Source: Parvularculaceae bacterium (GTDB lineage Bacteria; Pseudomonadota; Alphaproteobacteria; Caulobacterales; Parvularculaceae). From it: DNA of 64,000 nt. A program made the translations under genes and the position numbers. This document shows positions 37,842 through 44,709 of the stretch, piece after piece; position 1 is the stretch's first letter, and the number at the start of each line of letters is the position of its first letter. The stretch covers positions 372,001-436,000 of the forward strand of contig JANQSJ010000011.1 in the NCBI GenBank assembly GCA_028284065.1, written 5' to 3'. The notes beneath the pieces were generated by a model that was not told the DNA's origin, ran no database searches, and saw only the letters and a program-made list of their open reading frames with translations.

Positions 37842-38181
37842 GCGGACGTAAGCGGACGCAACAGGTTGCAACAGGTCGTAAATCATTCGGTATAACGATC
37901 GTCTGTCTCAAGAGTTTTTAGTTGACAGCCGGTCAAAGCTGAGGCTTACTTCAATCGTCGCTTCCGTTTCCGTCGCCAGACCGTGTCGGTGATGAAGATC
38001 GGCGACAGGGGCGAAGCCGGCGACCTGATCAACCGCCGGCTTTGCTCCTGCGACCGCAGCGCTTGCGCGAAAGCGTCCCGACCGCAACTGCCGAGACTAT
38101 GTCCGGCTCGTCTGCGGTCGGTGTCGTCGTCGACCATGTCCGACGAGCCTCCCAAACGAATTGAATTAAAGAGGCCATCAA
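37842..38181. other. Region before the capsid gene without a clear gene
   Basis: 340 bp. It starts with short tandem repeats (TAAGCGGACG at 37839-37848 and 37849-37858; GCAACAGGT twice at 37858-37876). Open frames here have no recognisable family and overlap the capsid start. AAAGAGG at 38169-38175 serves as the capsid ribosome binding site. In a normal phage the portal and protease genes would lie here; nothing of them remains. Confidence 0.4.
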
Positions 38182-39417
38182 ATGACTTATCAAACTGGCG
38201 CGCATCTGCGCGTTCTGAACGACGCTCGCCGTACTGCGGGCGATCCTTCGCTCGCGTACATTCAGTCAGCGGTGGAGGACGTCACCCGGGGCTTCAGCGA
38301 ATTCCGGCAACGCCAAGACGCCCGCATCGCTGAGCTTGAGGGGGCGCAAGACGAACTCAACCGCCGCATCGCTGCGGCGTCAGCGGTCGGCGGCGGCGAC
38401 CATGCGCCGACCTTGGACCGTAGCGGCCGTGTTCGCTTCAGCGCTGACGTCGCGCAAGACCTGATTGGTCTACTGCACGGCCAACCGACCAACGCCGCAA
38501 CGATCGGCTCTGATCCGTCGGGCGGTTTCGGCGTCGACCGTGACGTAGATCGCGAGGTGCTGAGGGTTATCCGAAACAGCACGGCGATGCGTCGCCTTGC
38601 CCTCAATGGTAATCTTTCGCCGGGCTTCGGGAGTTGGCAGAAAATTGTCGCGACCAGGGGCAACCAAAGCGGCTGGTCGGATGAGCAAAGCGAACGTCCG
38701 CAGACGGAAACGCCGATCTTCGGCGCGGTCGAAGTCACGGTGTCTGAGATTTTCTGCAACGCGGAAGTCTCGAACATGTTGCTCGACGACTCGGCTTTCG
38801 ACGTCGAGCAGTTTTTTCAAGGCGACGTGATCGACGAGTTCGCGGCGGCCGAGGGCGAGGCTTTTATCGACGGCAACGGCTCGAACCGGCCTGTCGGTTT
38901 GTTCCGAAGTCCAACGTCTGCGGACGGCGATGCGACGCGTCCGTTTGGCACGCTGCAATACCTCCCCACGGGCATTGCGGGCGGCTTCGGCGACGCTGCA
39001 TCGCCTGCGTCGTCGCCTTACGACGTGCTCGCGGATTTGATCGCCACCATGAAGACCGGCTATCTGGCCAACGCTACCTGGCTAATGTCGCCGACCACCG
39101 CTGCGACGCTGCGGAAGGTCAAGGATCAAGACGGCCGGTTCATCTGGCAGGATAGTCTGATGGCGGATCAACCGCCAATGCTAATGGGGTATCCTGTCGA
39201 GCTGGACGAGAACGTGCCGGCCATCGCGACCGACTCTTTGTCGATCGCTTTTGGCGACTTCTCGCGTGGGTACGTCATCGTCGACCGCCCGGGCATGATG
39301 CTCGTGCGTGATCCGTATACGAAGAAAGGATTCACCCGGTTCTACTTCACGCGCCGCGTTGGCGGCGCGGTGCTTGATAGCCGGGCGATAAAATTCATCA
39401 AATTCAGCGCCGTTTAA
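38182..39417 (+). CDS. Phage major capsid protein, HK97 family
   Basis: Structural shell protein of HK97 fold. The 411-residue product has an N-terminal coiled-coil delta/scaffold-like region (about residues 25-75, SAVEDVTRGFSEFRQRQDAR and following), a Gly-rich linker, and the family landmarks GSDPSGGFGVDRDVDREVLR, GWSDEQSERPQTETPIFGAV, EAFIDGNGSNRPVGLF, MKTGYLANATWLMSPTTAAT and VDRPGMMLVRDPYTKKGFTR. The frame is intact. It stands alone: there is no portal, protease or terminase, so it cannot build a virion without outside help. A strong terminator follows. Confidence 0.93.
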   Translation: MTYQTGAHLRVLNDARRTAGDPSLAYIQSAVEDVTRGFSEFRQRQDARIAELEGAQDELNRRIAAASAVGGGDHAPTLDRSGRVRFSADVAQDLIGLLHGQPTNAATIGSDPSGGFGVDRDVDREVLRVIRNSTAMRRLALNGNLSPGFGSWQKIVATRGNQSGWSDEQSERPQTETPIFGAVEVTVSEIFCNAEVSNMLLDDSAFDVEQFFQGDVIDEFAAAEGEAFIDGNGSNRPVGLFRSPTSADGDATRPFGTLQYLPTGIAGGFGDAASPASSPYDVLADLIATMKTGYLANATWLMSPTTAATLRKVKDQDGRFIWQDSLMADQPPMLMGYPVELDENVPAIATDSLSIAFGDFSRGYVIVDRPGMMLVRDPYTKKGFTRFYFTRRVGGAVLDSRAIKFIKFSAV

Positions 39418-39441
39418 CATTGGGCGGCGCTGAAGACTTGC

Positions 39442-39475
39442 CCCCGCCGGTTGGGTCGCCGGCGGGGTTTTTTTT
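39442..39475 (+). terminator. Rho-independent terminator after the capsid gene
   Basis: Perfect 9-bp stem CCCCGCCGG / CCGGCGGGG with an 8-nt loop, followed by eight T (39468-39475). It lies 25 bp past the capsid stop and just before the convergent cargo genes. Confidence 0.93.
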
Positions 39476-39480
39476 CTTGA

Positions 39481-40164
39481 CTACCAGACTCTGCTCTTCA
39501 TTGAGACCCCACTCCTGACGAGTAGGTCATAAAAGGAATTGCCAAATTCCGTTAGGTAGAGTTTGCCATCCTCAATGTTCACGAGATTTGTGATCTGCAA
39601 GAATTGCACCCATGCCTCCACATTTGGATAAGCAAATTTTTCTGCGGCATTTGCGTGTTGAATATATAGATCGGTCAGGTGTTTCAATAATTGCGGACCT
39701 TCGACCATTCGCTCTAAAGCTTGAAGTTGGCTTCCATAAATCCTGGAATATATATATATACAATGGGCGCGCCGGGACTGCGCCGCAGCTATGCGCTTTA
39801 TTGATTCAATATTGGAATGTTGCGGGTTTTTTTTCAAATACCCCTCTAAATCGTCAATCCAAACTTTTAGCCCCGGGTCGTCCTCTTCGATCTTCCTGAA
39901 CGCATCGTCAGAAAACGGATCGGGTGCCTTTGGCGGCTGATCGCCGAATTGCGGTGACATTTCAAAACCAGAAGGCCCAGCCTTTATTACTCTCTTCAAT
40001 ACGCCTCGAAGTTCGCTTTTAAATATTAAGAGTGCACCGAATGCGGTGCACGGCCACGCCAAAGGAACCAGCACGTCTTTCAAGTAAGGAAGCAGAACGT
40101 CTAATATGTTGACGCAAACGCGACCAGTTTCGGCGATAACTGGCGGCGTTAATTGGTCGACCAT
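39481..40164 (-). CDS. Hypothetical membrane-anchored protein (cargo gene 2)
   Basis: Not recognised. The 227-residue protein has one hydrophobic helix near the N-terminus (about residues 30-50: VLVPLAWPCTAFGALLIF), a Pro-rich linker, helices with QSRRAHCIYIYSRIYGSQLQ, and a C-terminal segment LQITNLVNIEDGKLYLTEFG resembling a winged helix. The start shares one base with the stop of the upstream gene (TAATG), so the two are one unit. The region is visibly AT-richer than the host chromosome. A cytoplasmic sensor or effector tethered to the membrane is plausible; the function is unknown. Confidence 0.75.
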   Translation of the reverse strand: MVDQLTPPVIAETGRVCVNILDVLLPYLKDVLVPLAWPCTAFGALLIFKSELRGVLKRVIKAGPSGFEMSPQFGDQPPKAPDPFSDDAFRKIEEDDPGLKVWIDDLEGYLKKNPQHSNIESIKRIAAAQSRRAHCIYIYSRIYGSQLQALERMVEGPQLLKHLTDLYIQHANAAEKFAYPNVEAWVQFLQITNLVNIEDGKLYLTEFGNSFYDLLVRSGVSMKSRVW

Positions 40165-40661
40165 TAGTTAGTCCAGTCGAAGATGCTCGTAGGGCGCTCT
40201 TCGGGACCAACGACGACGCTCCACTTTTCGAACTTCAACAACGATGGCCAATCCGGATCGGCATTAGCGAGCGTTGACAGAGACATAGGCGAGTAACGTG
40301 GCCGATGCTGATCCGGCGGATTCGGACCCATATAAAGTTCGCCGTTCGGACCCACCGCTATTTCGCCAAGATCGAGCGGTGCTGCTGCATGGGTTGCCGT
40401 TGTGAAGTCAAGCTTAAGGCGTGCAATAGACGTGACGTCCCAAACTGGCTCGTTCCAGCGACTGATCCCGGTAAGTCCACTATGCCGCTCGTGCCGCGTA
40501 ATCATAAGATAGTGTTCTTCATCTGCAATCTTATAGTTTGTCCGTATGCCGAAGATTGGATCTCCACCATCATAATAAAGAAATATCGACCCTCGCTCTA
40601 AACTTGCTGCGAGGGTCAGCGTTCCAACGTTTGCCGGAACCCAGTCTGGCCGGTTGGTCAT
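40164..40661 (-). CDS. Hypothetical cytoplasmic protein (cargo gene 1)
   Basis: Not recognised. The start at 40661 (MTNRPDWVPANVGTLTLAAS, 165 residues) has GGAG 10 bp upstream; the frame could begin as far up as 40733. No signal peptide or membrane segment; mostly beta-rich with many aromatic residues (SIFLYYDGGDPIFGIRTNY). It ends in the TAATG junction with the membrane-anchored partner. The pair occupies the right end of the element, facing the capsid gene across a terminator, the usual place of accessory cargo in satellites. Confidence 0.7.
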   Translation of the reverse strand: MTNRPDWVPANVGTLTLAASLERGSIFLYYDGGDPIFGIRTNYKIADEEHYLMITRHERHSGLTGISRWNEPVWDVTSIARLKLDFTTATHAAAPLDLGEIAVGPNGELYMGPNPPDQHRPRYSPMSLSTLANADPDWPSLLKFEKWSVVVGPEERPTSIFDWTN

Positions 40662-41074
40662 GAGCTTCGCTCTCCACTGGCAGTTGACCTTGATCGAATG
40701 CGCAATGATTCGCTTTTGAACTGCCAGTCCCACACAGTCAGGGGTAGGGTCGAAAACTATAGGCGCACTGAGTGCTTAACCGGCTGCTTAATCGAAAAAA
40801 TCCGCGCGCAAGTTTCTGCTAAGAAATTAGCATATTTCGCTACTTATATGATGTTTATCGGAATATATTGCTAACTTGATAGCAGTAACTGCCAAAATTG
40901 CGCGATTTGGCATATTCCGTCACGTTTGCGCGCCTGAAGGGCCGTTTCGGCTAAATCCGGTTATACAATCTTCATCGGAGTTTACCACAAAGCACGGAAA
41001 AAACGTCGCAGCGTTGGTTGCATATTGGTTGCACGAGCTTTCCGCAGCGCCGTAAAAAATGCGCTAAGTCATTG
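40662..41074. other. Non-coding right end of the element with integrase arm sites
   Basis: About 400 bp, AT-rich, with no supported gene. It should contain the promoter of the cargo pair. Close to the right att core two direct repeats GTTGCAT and GTTGCAC (41017-41023 and 41028-41034) start 11 bp apart, matching the pair at the left end. Around 40810-40920 several short TTAGCA/TTGCTA-type inverted motifs occur that may bind host factors such as IHF; this is not certain. Confidence 0.5.
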
Positions 41075-41126
41075 TTTTTAATGGTACCGCCTCCCCGGTT
41101 CGAACGGGGGACCTCTTGATCCACAA
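41075..41126. repeat. attR, right end of the element, inside tRNA-His
   Basis: 52 bp identical to 32553-32604. It overlaps the 3' part of the intact tRNA-His gene from the CCA through the T arm to the anticodon loop, so integration leaves the tRNA functional. Confidence 0.93.
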
Positions 41127-41158
41127 TCAAGCGCTCTAACCGACTGAGCTAAGGCGGC
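41082..41158 (-). tRNA. tRNA-His (anticodon GTG)
   Basis: A full cloverleaf of 77 nt including the encoded CCA. The anticodon stem CTTGA/TCAAG encloses the loop TTGTGGA with anticodon GTG. The D arm contains AGTCGGTTAGA and the T loop TTCGAAC. The acceptor pairs GCCGCCT with AGGCGGT, giving a G1:U72 pair, and position 73 is A. The base before G1 is C in the genome, so G-1 is not encoded. These are known features of alphaproteobacterial tRNA-His. The element lies at its 3' side. Confidence 0.97.
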
Positions 41159-41214
41159 GCCTCGGGCGCGGGGGCGCGATGAAAAATGTCGAGCCTAGCG
41201 CGCGAAAGACGGGT

Positions 41215-41243
41215 TAGGTATCGCCGCGGCTGCGGCTTTGCAA
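41215..41243 (-). promoter_or_regulatory. Possible tRNA-His promoter
   Basis: On the minus strand TTGCAA (41243-41238) and TACCTA (41220-41215) are spaced 17 bp, 57 bp before the mature tRNA 5' end. The match to consensus is moderate. Confidence 0.4.
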
Positions 41244-41284
41244 CTGCATGGCGTCACTGACCGACAAGCGCCGCGCGGCTTTTC

Positions 41285-42094
41285 CTAGGAGCCCGCCGCT
41301 CCGGCGCGCATGGCGCGAATTTCGGCTTCAAGCTGCTGGATACGGCGACCGCCGCTCGGGTGCGTAGACAGGAATTCCGGCGGCGCGCCGCTCTTTTGCG
41401 CCTCCATCTTGCGCCAGAAGGTCACCGATTCGTAGGGGTCGTAGCCTGCGGCCACCATGAACCTCAGCCCCATGCGGTCCGCCTCAAGCTCGTGGTCGCG
41501 CGAGAAGGGCAGCGCGTTGCCGACCTGAAGGCCAAGGCCGAGCGCCTGCATCAGCGCGCCCGGGTTGGACATGCCGCTCGCGCCGGCGGCGGCGCCCGCG
41601 GCGGCAAGGCCGAACTGCGTCTGCGCGGCGCGGCCTGCGCGCTTTCGGGCGTGCTGCGCCTTCACGTGCGCCACCTCGTGCCCCATGACGGCGGCGATCT
41701 GGTCGTCATTGTCCATGAGATCGAGAATGCCGGTGTAAAAGCCGATTTTGCCGCCCGGCAGCGCAAACGCATTGACCTGGTCGGAGGCGAACACCTGCAC
41801 TTCCCACTGCGCCGGATCGCCGCCCGCGGCGCGAATGACCCGCGGCGCAACCCGCTGCATCCGGCTGACATAGCGCGGATCGTTCGTTGGCCGCTCCTGC
41901 CGTTTGATCCCGGACCAGGCCTGAAGCGCCGCCTGCTGCAACGCGGCCGGCGGCGGCGCGAAAGCCTCGTCAAGGGACGCGCAGGCGACAAGCCCGAGGG
42001 CGAGTGCGCCAAAGGCGGTGAGCATCGGCGATCTGGATACAAACGCGCGCGCGCGCCTGGCTTCTGCGCCGAAGACCCCGTCAGACTTCCGCAT
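41285..42094 (-). CDS. M48 family metallopeptidase, lipoprotein
   Basis: Zinc peptidase of the BepA/LoiP type, probably in the periplasm and tied to outer-membrane quality control. From the ATG at 42094, with GGAGG five bases upstream, it has 269 residues. A signal peptide ends in the lipobox LGLVAC, and the zinc motif HEVAH lies in VMGHEVAHVKAQHARKRAG, with the third ligand in the HELEADRMG segment (DHELEADRMGLRFM). The C-terminal FLSTHPSGGRRIQQL is also typical. It follows a paralogue on the same strand. Confidence 0.9.
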   Translation of the reverse strand: MRKSDGVFGAEARRARAFVSRSPMLTAFGALALGLVACASLDEAFAPPPAALQQAALQAWSGIKRQERPTNDPRYVSRMQRVAPRVIRAAGGDPAQWEVQVFASDQVNAFALPGGKIGFYTGILDLMDNDDQIAAVMGHEVAHVKAQHARKRAGRAAQTQFGLAAAGAAAGASGMSNPGALMQALGLGLQVGNALPFSRDHELEADRMGLRFMVAAGYDPYESVTFWRKMEAQKSGAPPEFLSTHPSGGRRIQQLEAEIRAMRAGAAGS

Positions 42095-42246
42095 CATCAC
42101 CTCCGTCGATCGCATTCCAAAAAACTACATAAACTGAGATCGAGAGACCGCCGCCGACGCGGCCGCCATCGGCGGCACCAAGCAGAAAGACCGCAAAGCG
42201 CGCCAGGACCTTTGCGGCTGAGCGCGGCGCTCATCTTCGGTTACGA

Positions 42247-43044
42247 TCAAACGTAGCCCATTCGGGAGACGTAGGACTGCATGGCGGCGATACGATTCGC
42301 GTCTGACGGATGCGTCGACATGAATTCCAGCGGCCGCTGCCCGGAGCGCTTCGTCATCGTATCCCAGAAACGCACCGCTTCATTCGCCTGATAGTTCGCG
42401 CCAGCCATAAAGTCTGCGCCAAGACGATCGGCCTCGTACTCATGCTTGCGTGAGTACGGAAGAATTACGCCGAAATTGATACCGGCGCCGAGGATGCCGG
42501 CGATCAGCCCACGGTTCTGAACATCGCCGGCGGCCATCGCTACATTGGCGAGCGCCAACCCACCTTGCGCCGCCATCTGCTGCGAATACCGTTCAGCCGC
42601 GTGGCGGCCGACGACGTGGCCCGCCTCGTGCCCCATAACGGTGGCGACCTGGTCATTGTTTTCCATGATGTCGAGAAGGCCGGTGTGGAACCCAACCTTG
42701 CCGCCTGGCATTACCCAGGCGTTGACCGTGTCGTCTTCGAACACGGCGAACTCCCAGTTTTGTTGAGTAAGGTTCTGATCCGGGAAACGTTGATCGGCGG
42801 CGCGCACAATGCGGTCGCCAACGCCCTCCACCCGCCTGCGCAGGGCCGGATCCCGCGTCTGCCGAGTTTGTTGCAGCGCCTGCGTCCATGACTGCGCTGC
42901 GAGTTGAGCGAGCTGACCGTCAGACACAAGAAGCAACTGCCGGCGCCCAAGCGCCTCGTTGGTCGTACAGCCGGACATCGCCGCGCCGGAGAAGGCCACG
43001 ACCGAGCCAGAAGCGAGGCCAGTAACGAGTTCCCGACGCGACAT
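42247..43044 (-). CDS. M48 family metallopeptidase, second copy
   Basis: Paralogue of the next gene downstream. From MSRRELVTGLASGSVVAFSG it has 265 residues; this N-terminus has a twin-arginine-like start and a lipobox-type AAMSGC. The zinc motif is HEAGH in VMGHEAGHVVGRHAAERYSQ, followed by HEYEADRLGADFM and MSTHPSDANRIAAMQ. No clear ribosome binding site precedes this ATG, and an in-frame GTG about 87 bp upstream is an alternative. Presumably a periplasmic zinc protease involved in envelope maintenance. Confidence 0.88.
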   Translation of the reverse strand: MSRRELVTGLASGSVVAFSGAAMSGCTTNEALGRRQLLLVSDGQLAQLAAQSWTQALQQTRQTRDPALRRRVEGVGDRIVRAADQRFPDQNLTQQNWEFAVFEDDTVNAWVMPGGKVGFHTGLLDIMENNDQVATVMGHEAGHVVGRHAAERYSQQMAAQGGLALANVAMAAGDVQNRGLIAGILGAGINFGVILPYSRKHEYEADRLGADFMAGANYQANEAVRFWDTMTKRSGQRPLEFMSTHPSDANRIAAMQSYVSRMGYV

Positions 43045-43182
43045 CGTAATTGTCTTGTCGATCACTTTGAAATTCTCGATCGCCGCGGATTCCTCGGCAA
43101 ATGATTCGTCGGCAACAGGAGTATCAGCCACGCCCACCCCCCTTTTTTCTATAAGTGGTTTGGCAGGACAATATTCGAATGG

Positions 43183-43200
43183 CCAATTGTGTTCAATTGG
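43183..43200. promoter_or_regulatory. Palindrome between HNH and M48 genes
   Basis: CCAATTG / CAATTGG with a 4-nt loop, 20 bp past the HNH stop. No T run follows on the minus strand, so it is either a weak terminator or an operator for the downstream M48 genes. Confidence 0.35.
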
Positions 43201-43219
43201 CGCCGGAGCCGGCTTTTTT

Positions 43220-43786
43220 CTAGGGCTCCAGTTCGGAATCCCAGTAGAGAAAGTCCCGCCAGCTCTCGTGCAGATAATTCGGCGGAAACGCTCGGCCGCG
43301 CTCATTCAGTTCGAACATGGTCGGCCGCGCCGGCGTGCGCGCCGGGAACATGCGCGCCTCCCTCGGCATGCGCCCGCCCTTGCGCAGATTGCAGGGCGAA
43401 CAGGCGGCGACAATGTTCTCCCAGGTGGTGCGCCCGCCCTTGGAGCGCGGGACCACATGGTCGAACGTCAGAAGGTCCCGCTCCGTACTGCCGCAATACT
43501 GGCAGGTGAAGCTGTCGCGAAGAAAGACGTTGAAGCGGGTGAACGCCGGGGAGCGGCTGTGACGGACATACGTCTTAAGGGAGACAACAGACGGCAGCTT
43601 CATCTTGAAGCTTGGGCTGCGCACTTCCCGCTCATACTCAGCGACGACTTCGACCCGGTCCAGGAACACGGCCTTAAGGGCGTCCTGCCATGACCAGAGC
43701 GACAAGGGAAAGTAGCTGAGAGGGCGATAATCGGCGTTCAAGACGAGCGCCGGACAGCCGTCAGGGGCGTGCGCAGTCATCTGCAT
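43220..43786 (-). CDS. HNH endonuclease
   Basis: A 188-residue protein of the HNH family widely conserved in alphaproteobacteria. The motif contains CQYCGSTERDLLTFDHVVPR (paired cysteines and the catalytic DH), KGGRTTWENIVAACSPCNLR and KGGRMPREARM. The N-terminal segment VLNADYRPLSYFPLSLWSWQ is typical of this chromosomal subgroup, whose role is not settled. It is not linked to a restriction system here. Confidence 0.88.
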   Translation of the reverse strand: MQMTAHAPDGCPALVLNADYRPLSYFPLSLWSWQDALKAVFLDRVEVVAEYEREVRSPSFKMKLPSVVSLKTYVRHSRSPAFTRFNVFLRDSFTCQYCGSTERDLLTFDHVVPRSKGGRTTWENIVAACSPCNLRKGGRMPREARMFPARTPARPTMFELNERGRAFPPNYLHESWRDFLYWDSELEP

Positions 43787-44031
43787 CGCGAGCCCCCCTC
43801 CCCCGGCGCGATTGCGCCATCGGCCGCTGCGCGCGGCAATTGCGGCGCGAGCGCCGCCGAAACGGCGCTAATCAGTCGGACGATATGCGGACGACGGTCA
43901 GTGAACGCGACAGCTCCTCAACATCCTCTAGTATTGGATAGCTGATTCCCCATGACAACTATTTGACAGCGTCGGTCCTATTTGGGCGGCTGCGCGCGCA
44001 AATGTAAGGCATTTTCGCCAATCGCGCGGGT

Positions 44032-44709
44032 TCAGATCGGCGCGCGCCCCTTAAGGTGGGCGTAGTAGGTCCAGAGCGTATGGGCCGCGAGGCCGCGATA
44101 GGGCGCCCAGCGCGCCGCTCCGTCGTCCAAATCGGCCTGCGTCAGCCCGTCAGCGGCCACGCCCGCTGCATCAAGGGCGGCCGCGTAAGCGGCCCGCAGG
44201 GCGACGTCCTTCGGCGGCCAGATGTCAATCCGACCCTCGCAAAAGAGCAGGTAAATCGACGCCGTCCAGGGGCCGACGCCCTTAACCGCGACCAGCGCGC
44301 GGAGCGCGGCGTCATTGTCCAGGCGGGATAACGCCTCGGGATCGAAGCGCCCCTTGAGCATCGCGTCGGCGAGCCCGACCACATAGGTCGCCTTCGGCCG
44401 CGACAGCCCGAGCGCGCGCAACCCCTCGACGCCCACGGCGCGCGCCGCCGCCGGGTCCCGGCGATCGACGCCTTCGTCGATGCGGGCGAGGATCGCTTGC
44501 GCGCTCGGCACCGAAACCTGCTGCTCGACAATGATGCGGAAAAGCCCTTCGAACCCGCCTGGCCGCCGGCGAATGACGGGCGCGCCGATAAGGTCGAGCG
44601 CCGCCTTCAGCCCGTCGCATGTCTCGGCCAGCGCCGCGCACGGAGCCGAGACGTCGTCGAAGACGTCGATCGGCTGCGCCGCCGCCGGCTTTCGGCGCGC
44701 AGCGCTCAA
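44032..44709 (-). CDS. DNA-3-methyladenine glycosylase II (AlkA-like)
   Basis: Base-excision repair enzyme that removes alkylated purines. The 225-residue protein has the helix-hairpin-helix and catalytic aspartate of the HhH-GPD superfamily in VAVKGVGPWTASIYLLF and DIWPPKDVALRAA (D is the predicted catalytic residue), and ends in RWAPYRGLAAHTLWTYYAHL, as in AlkA. The start is TTG and overlaps the gshA stop (TTGA), so it is translated together with gshA. Confidence 0.9.
   Translation of the reverse strand: MSAARRKPAAAQPIDVFDDVSAPCAALAETCDGLKAALDLIGAPVIRRRPGGFEGLFRIIVEQQVSVPSAQAILARIDEGVDRRDPAAARAVGVEGLRALGLSRPKATYVVGLADAMLKGRFDPEALSRLDNDAALRALVAVKGVGPWTASIYLLFCEGRIDIWPPKDVALRAAYAAALDAAGVAADGLTQADLDDGAARWAPYRGLAAHTLWTYYAHLKGRAPI

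Larger units (their letters stand above)
32553..41126. mobile_element. Integrated phage-satellite-like element in tRNA-His
   Basis: An 8.57-kb unit bounded by 52-bp identical direct repeats, with a tyrosine integrase adjacent to the left end and an intact tRNA-His restored at the right end. Cargo in order: integrase, frameshifted ORF, AlpA-like regulator with two overlapping genes, a small gene, iteron-like repeats, a membrane protein (minus), a ParB-like remnant, an HK97-type capsid gene, a terminator, and two unknown minus-strand genes. No terminase, portal, protease, tail or lysis gene was found. Parts of it, especially the right end, are clearly more AT-rich than the host. Best explained as a phage satellite or a strongly reduced prophage. 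Confidence 0.9.

Noticed and set aside
37983-38333. 116-codon ORF overlapping the capsid start
   Set aside because: It overlaps the well-supported capsid gene in another frame and has no family similarity or good start signal.
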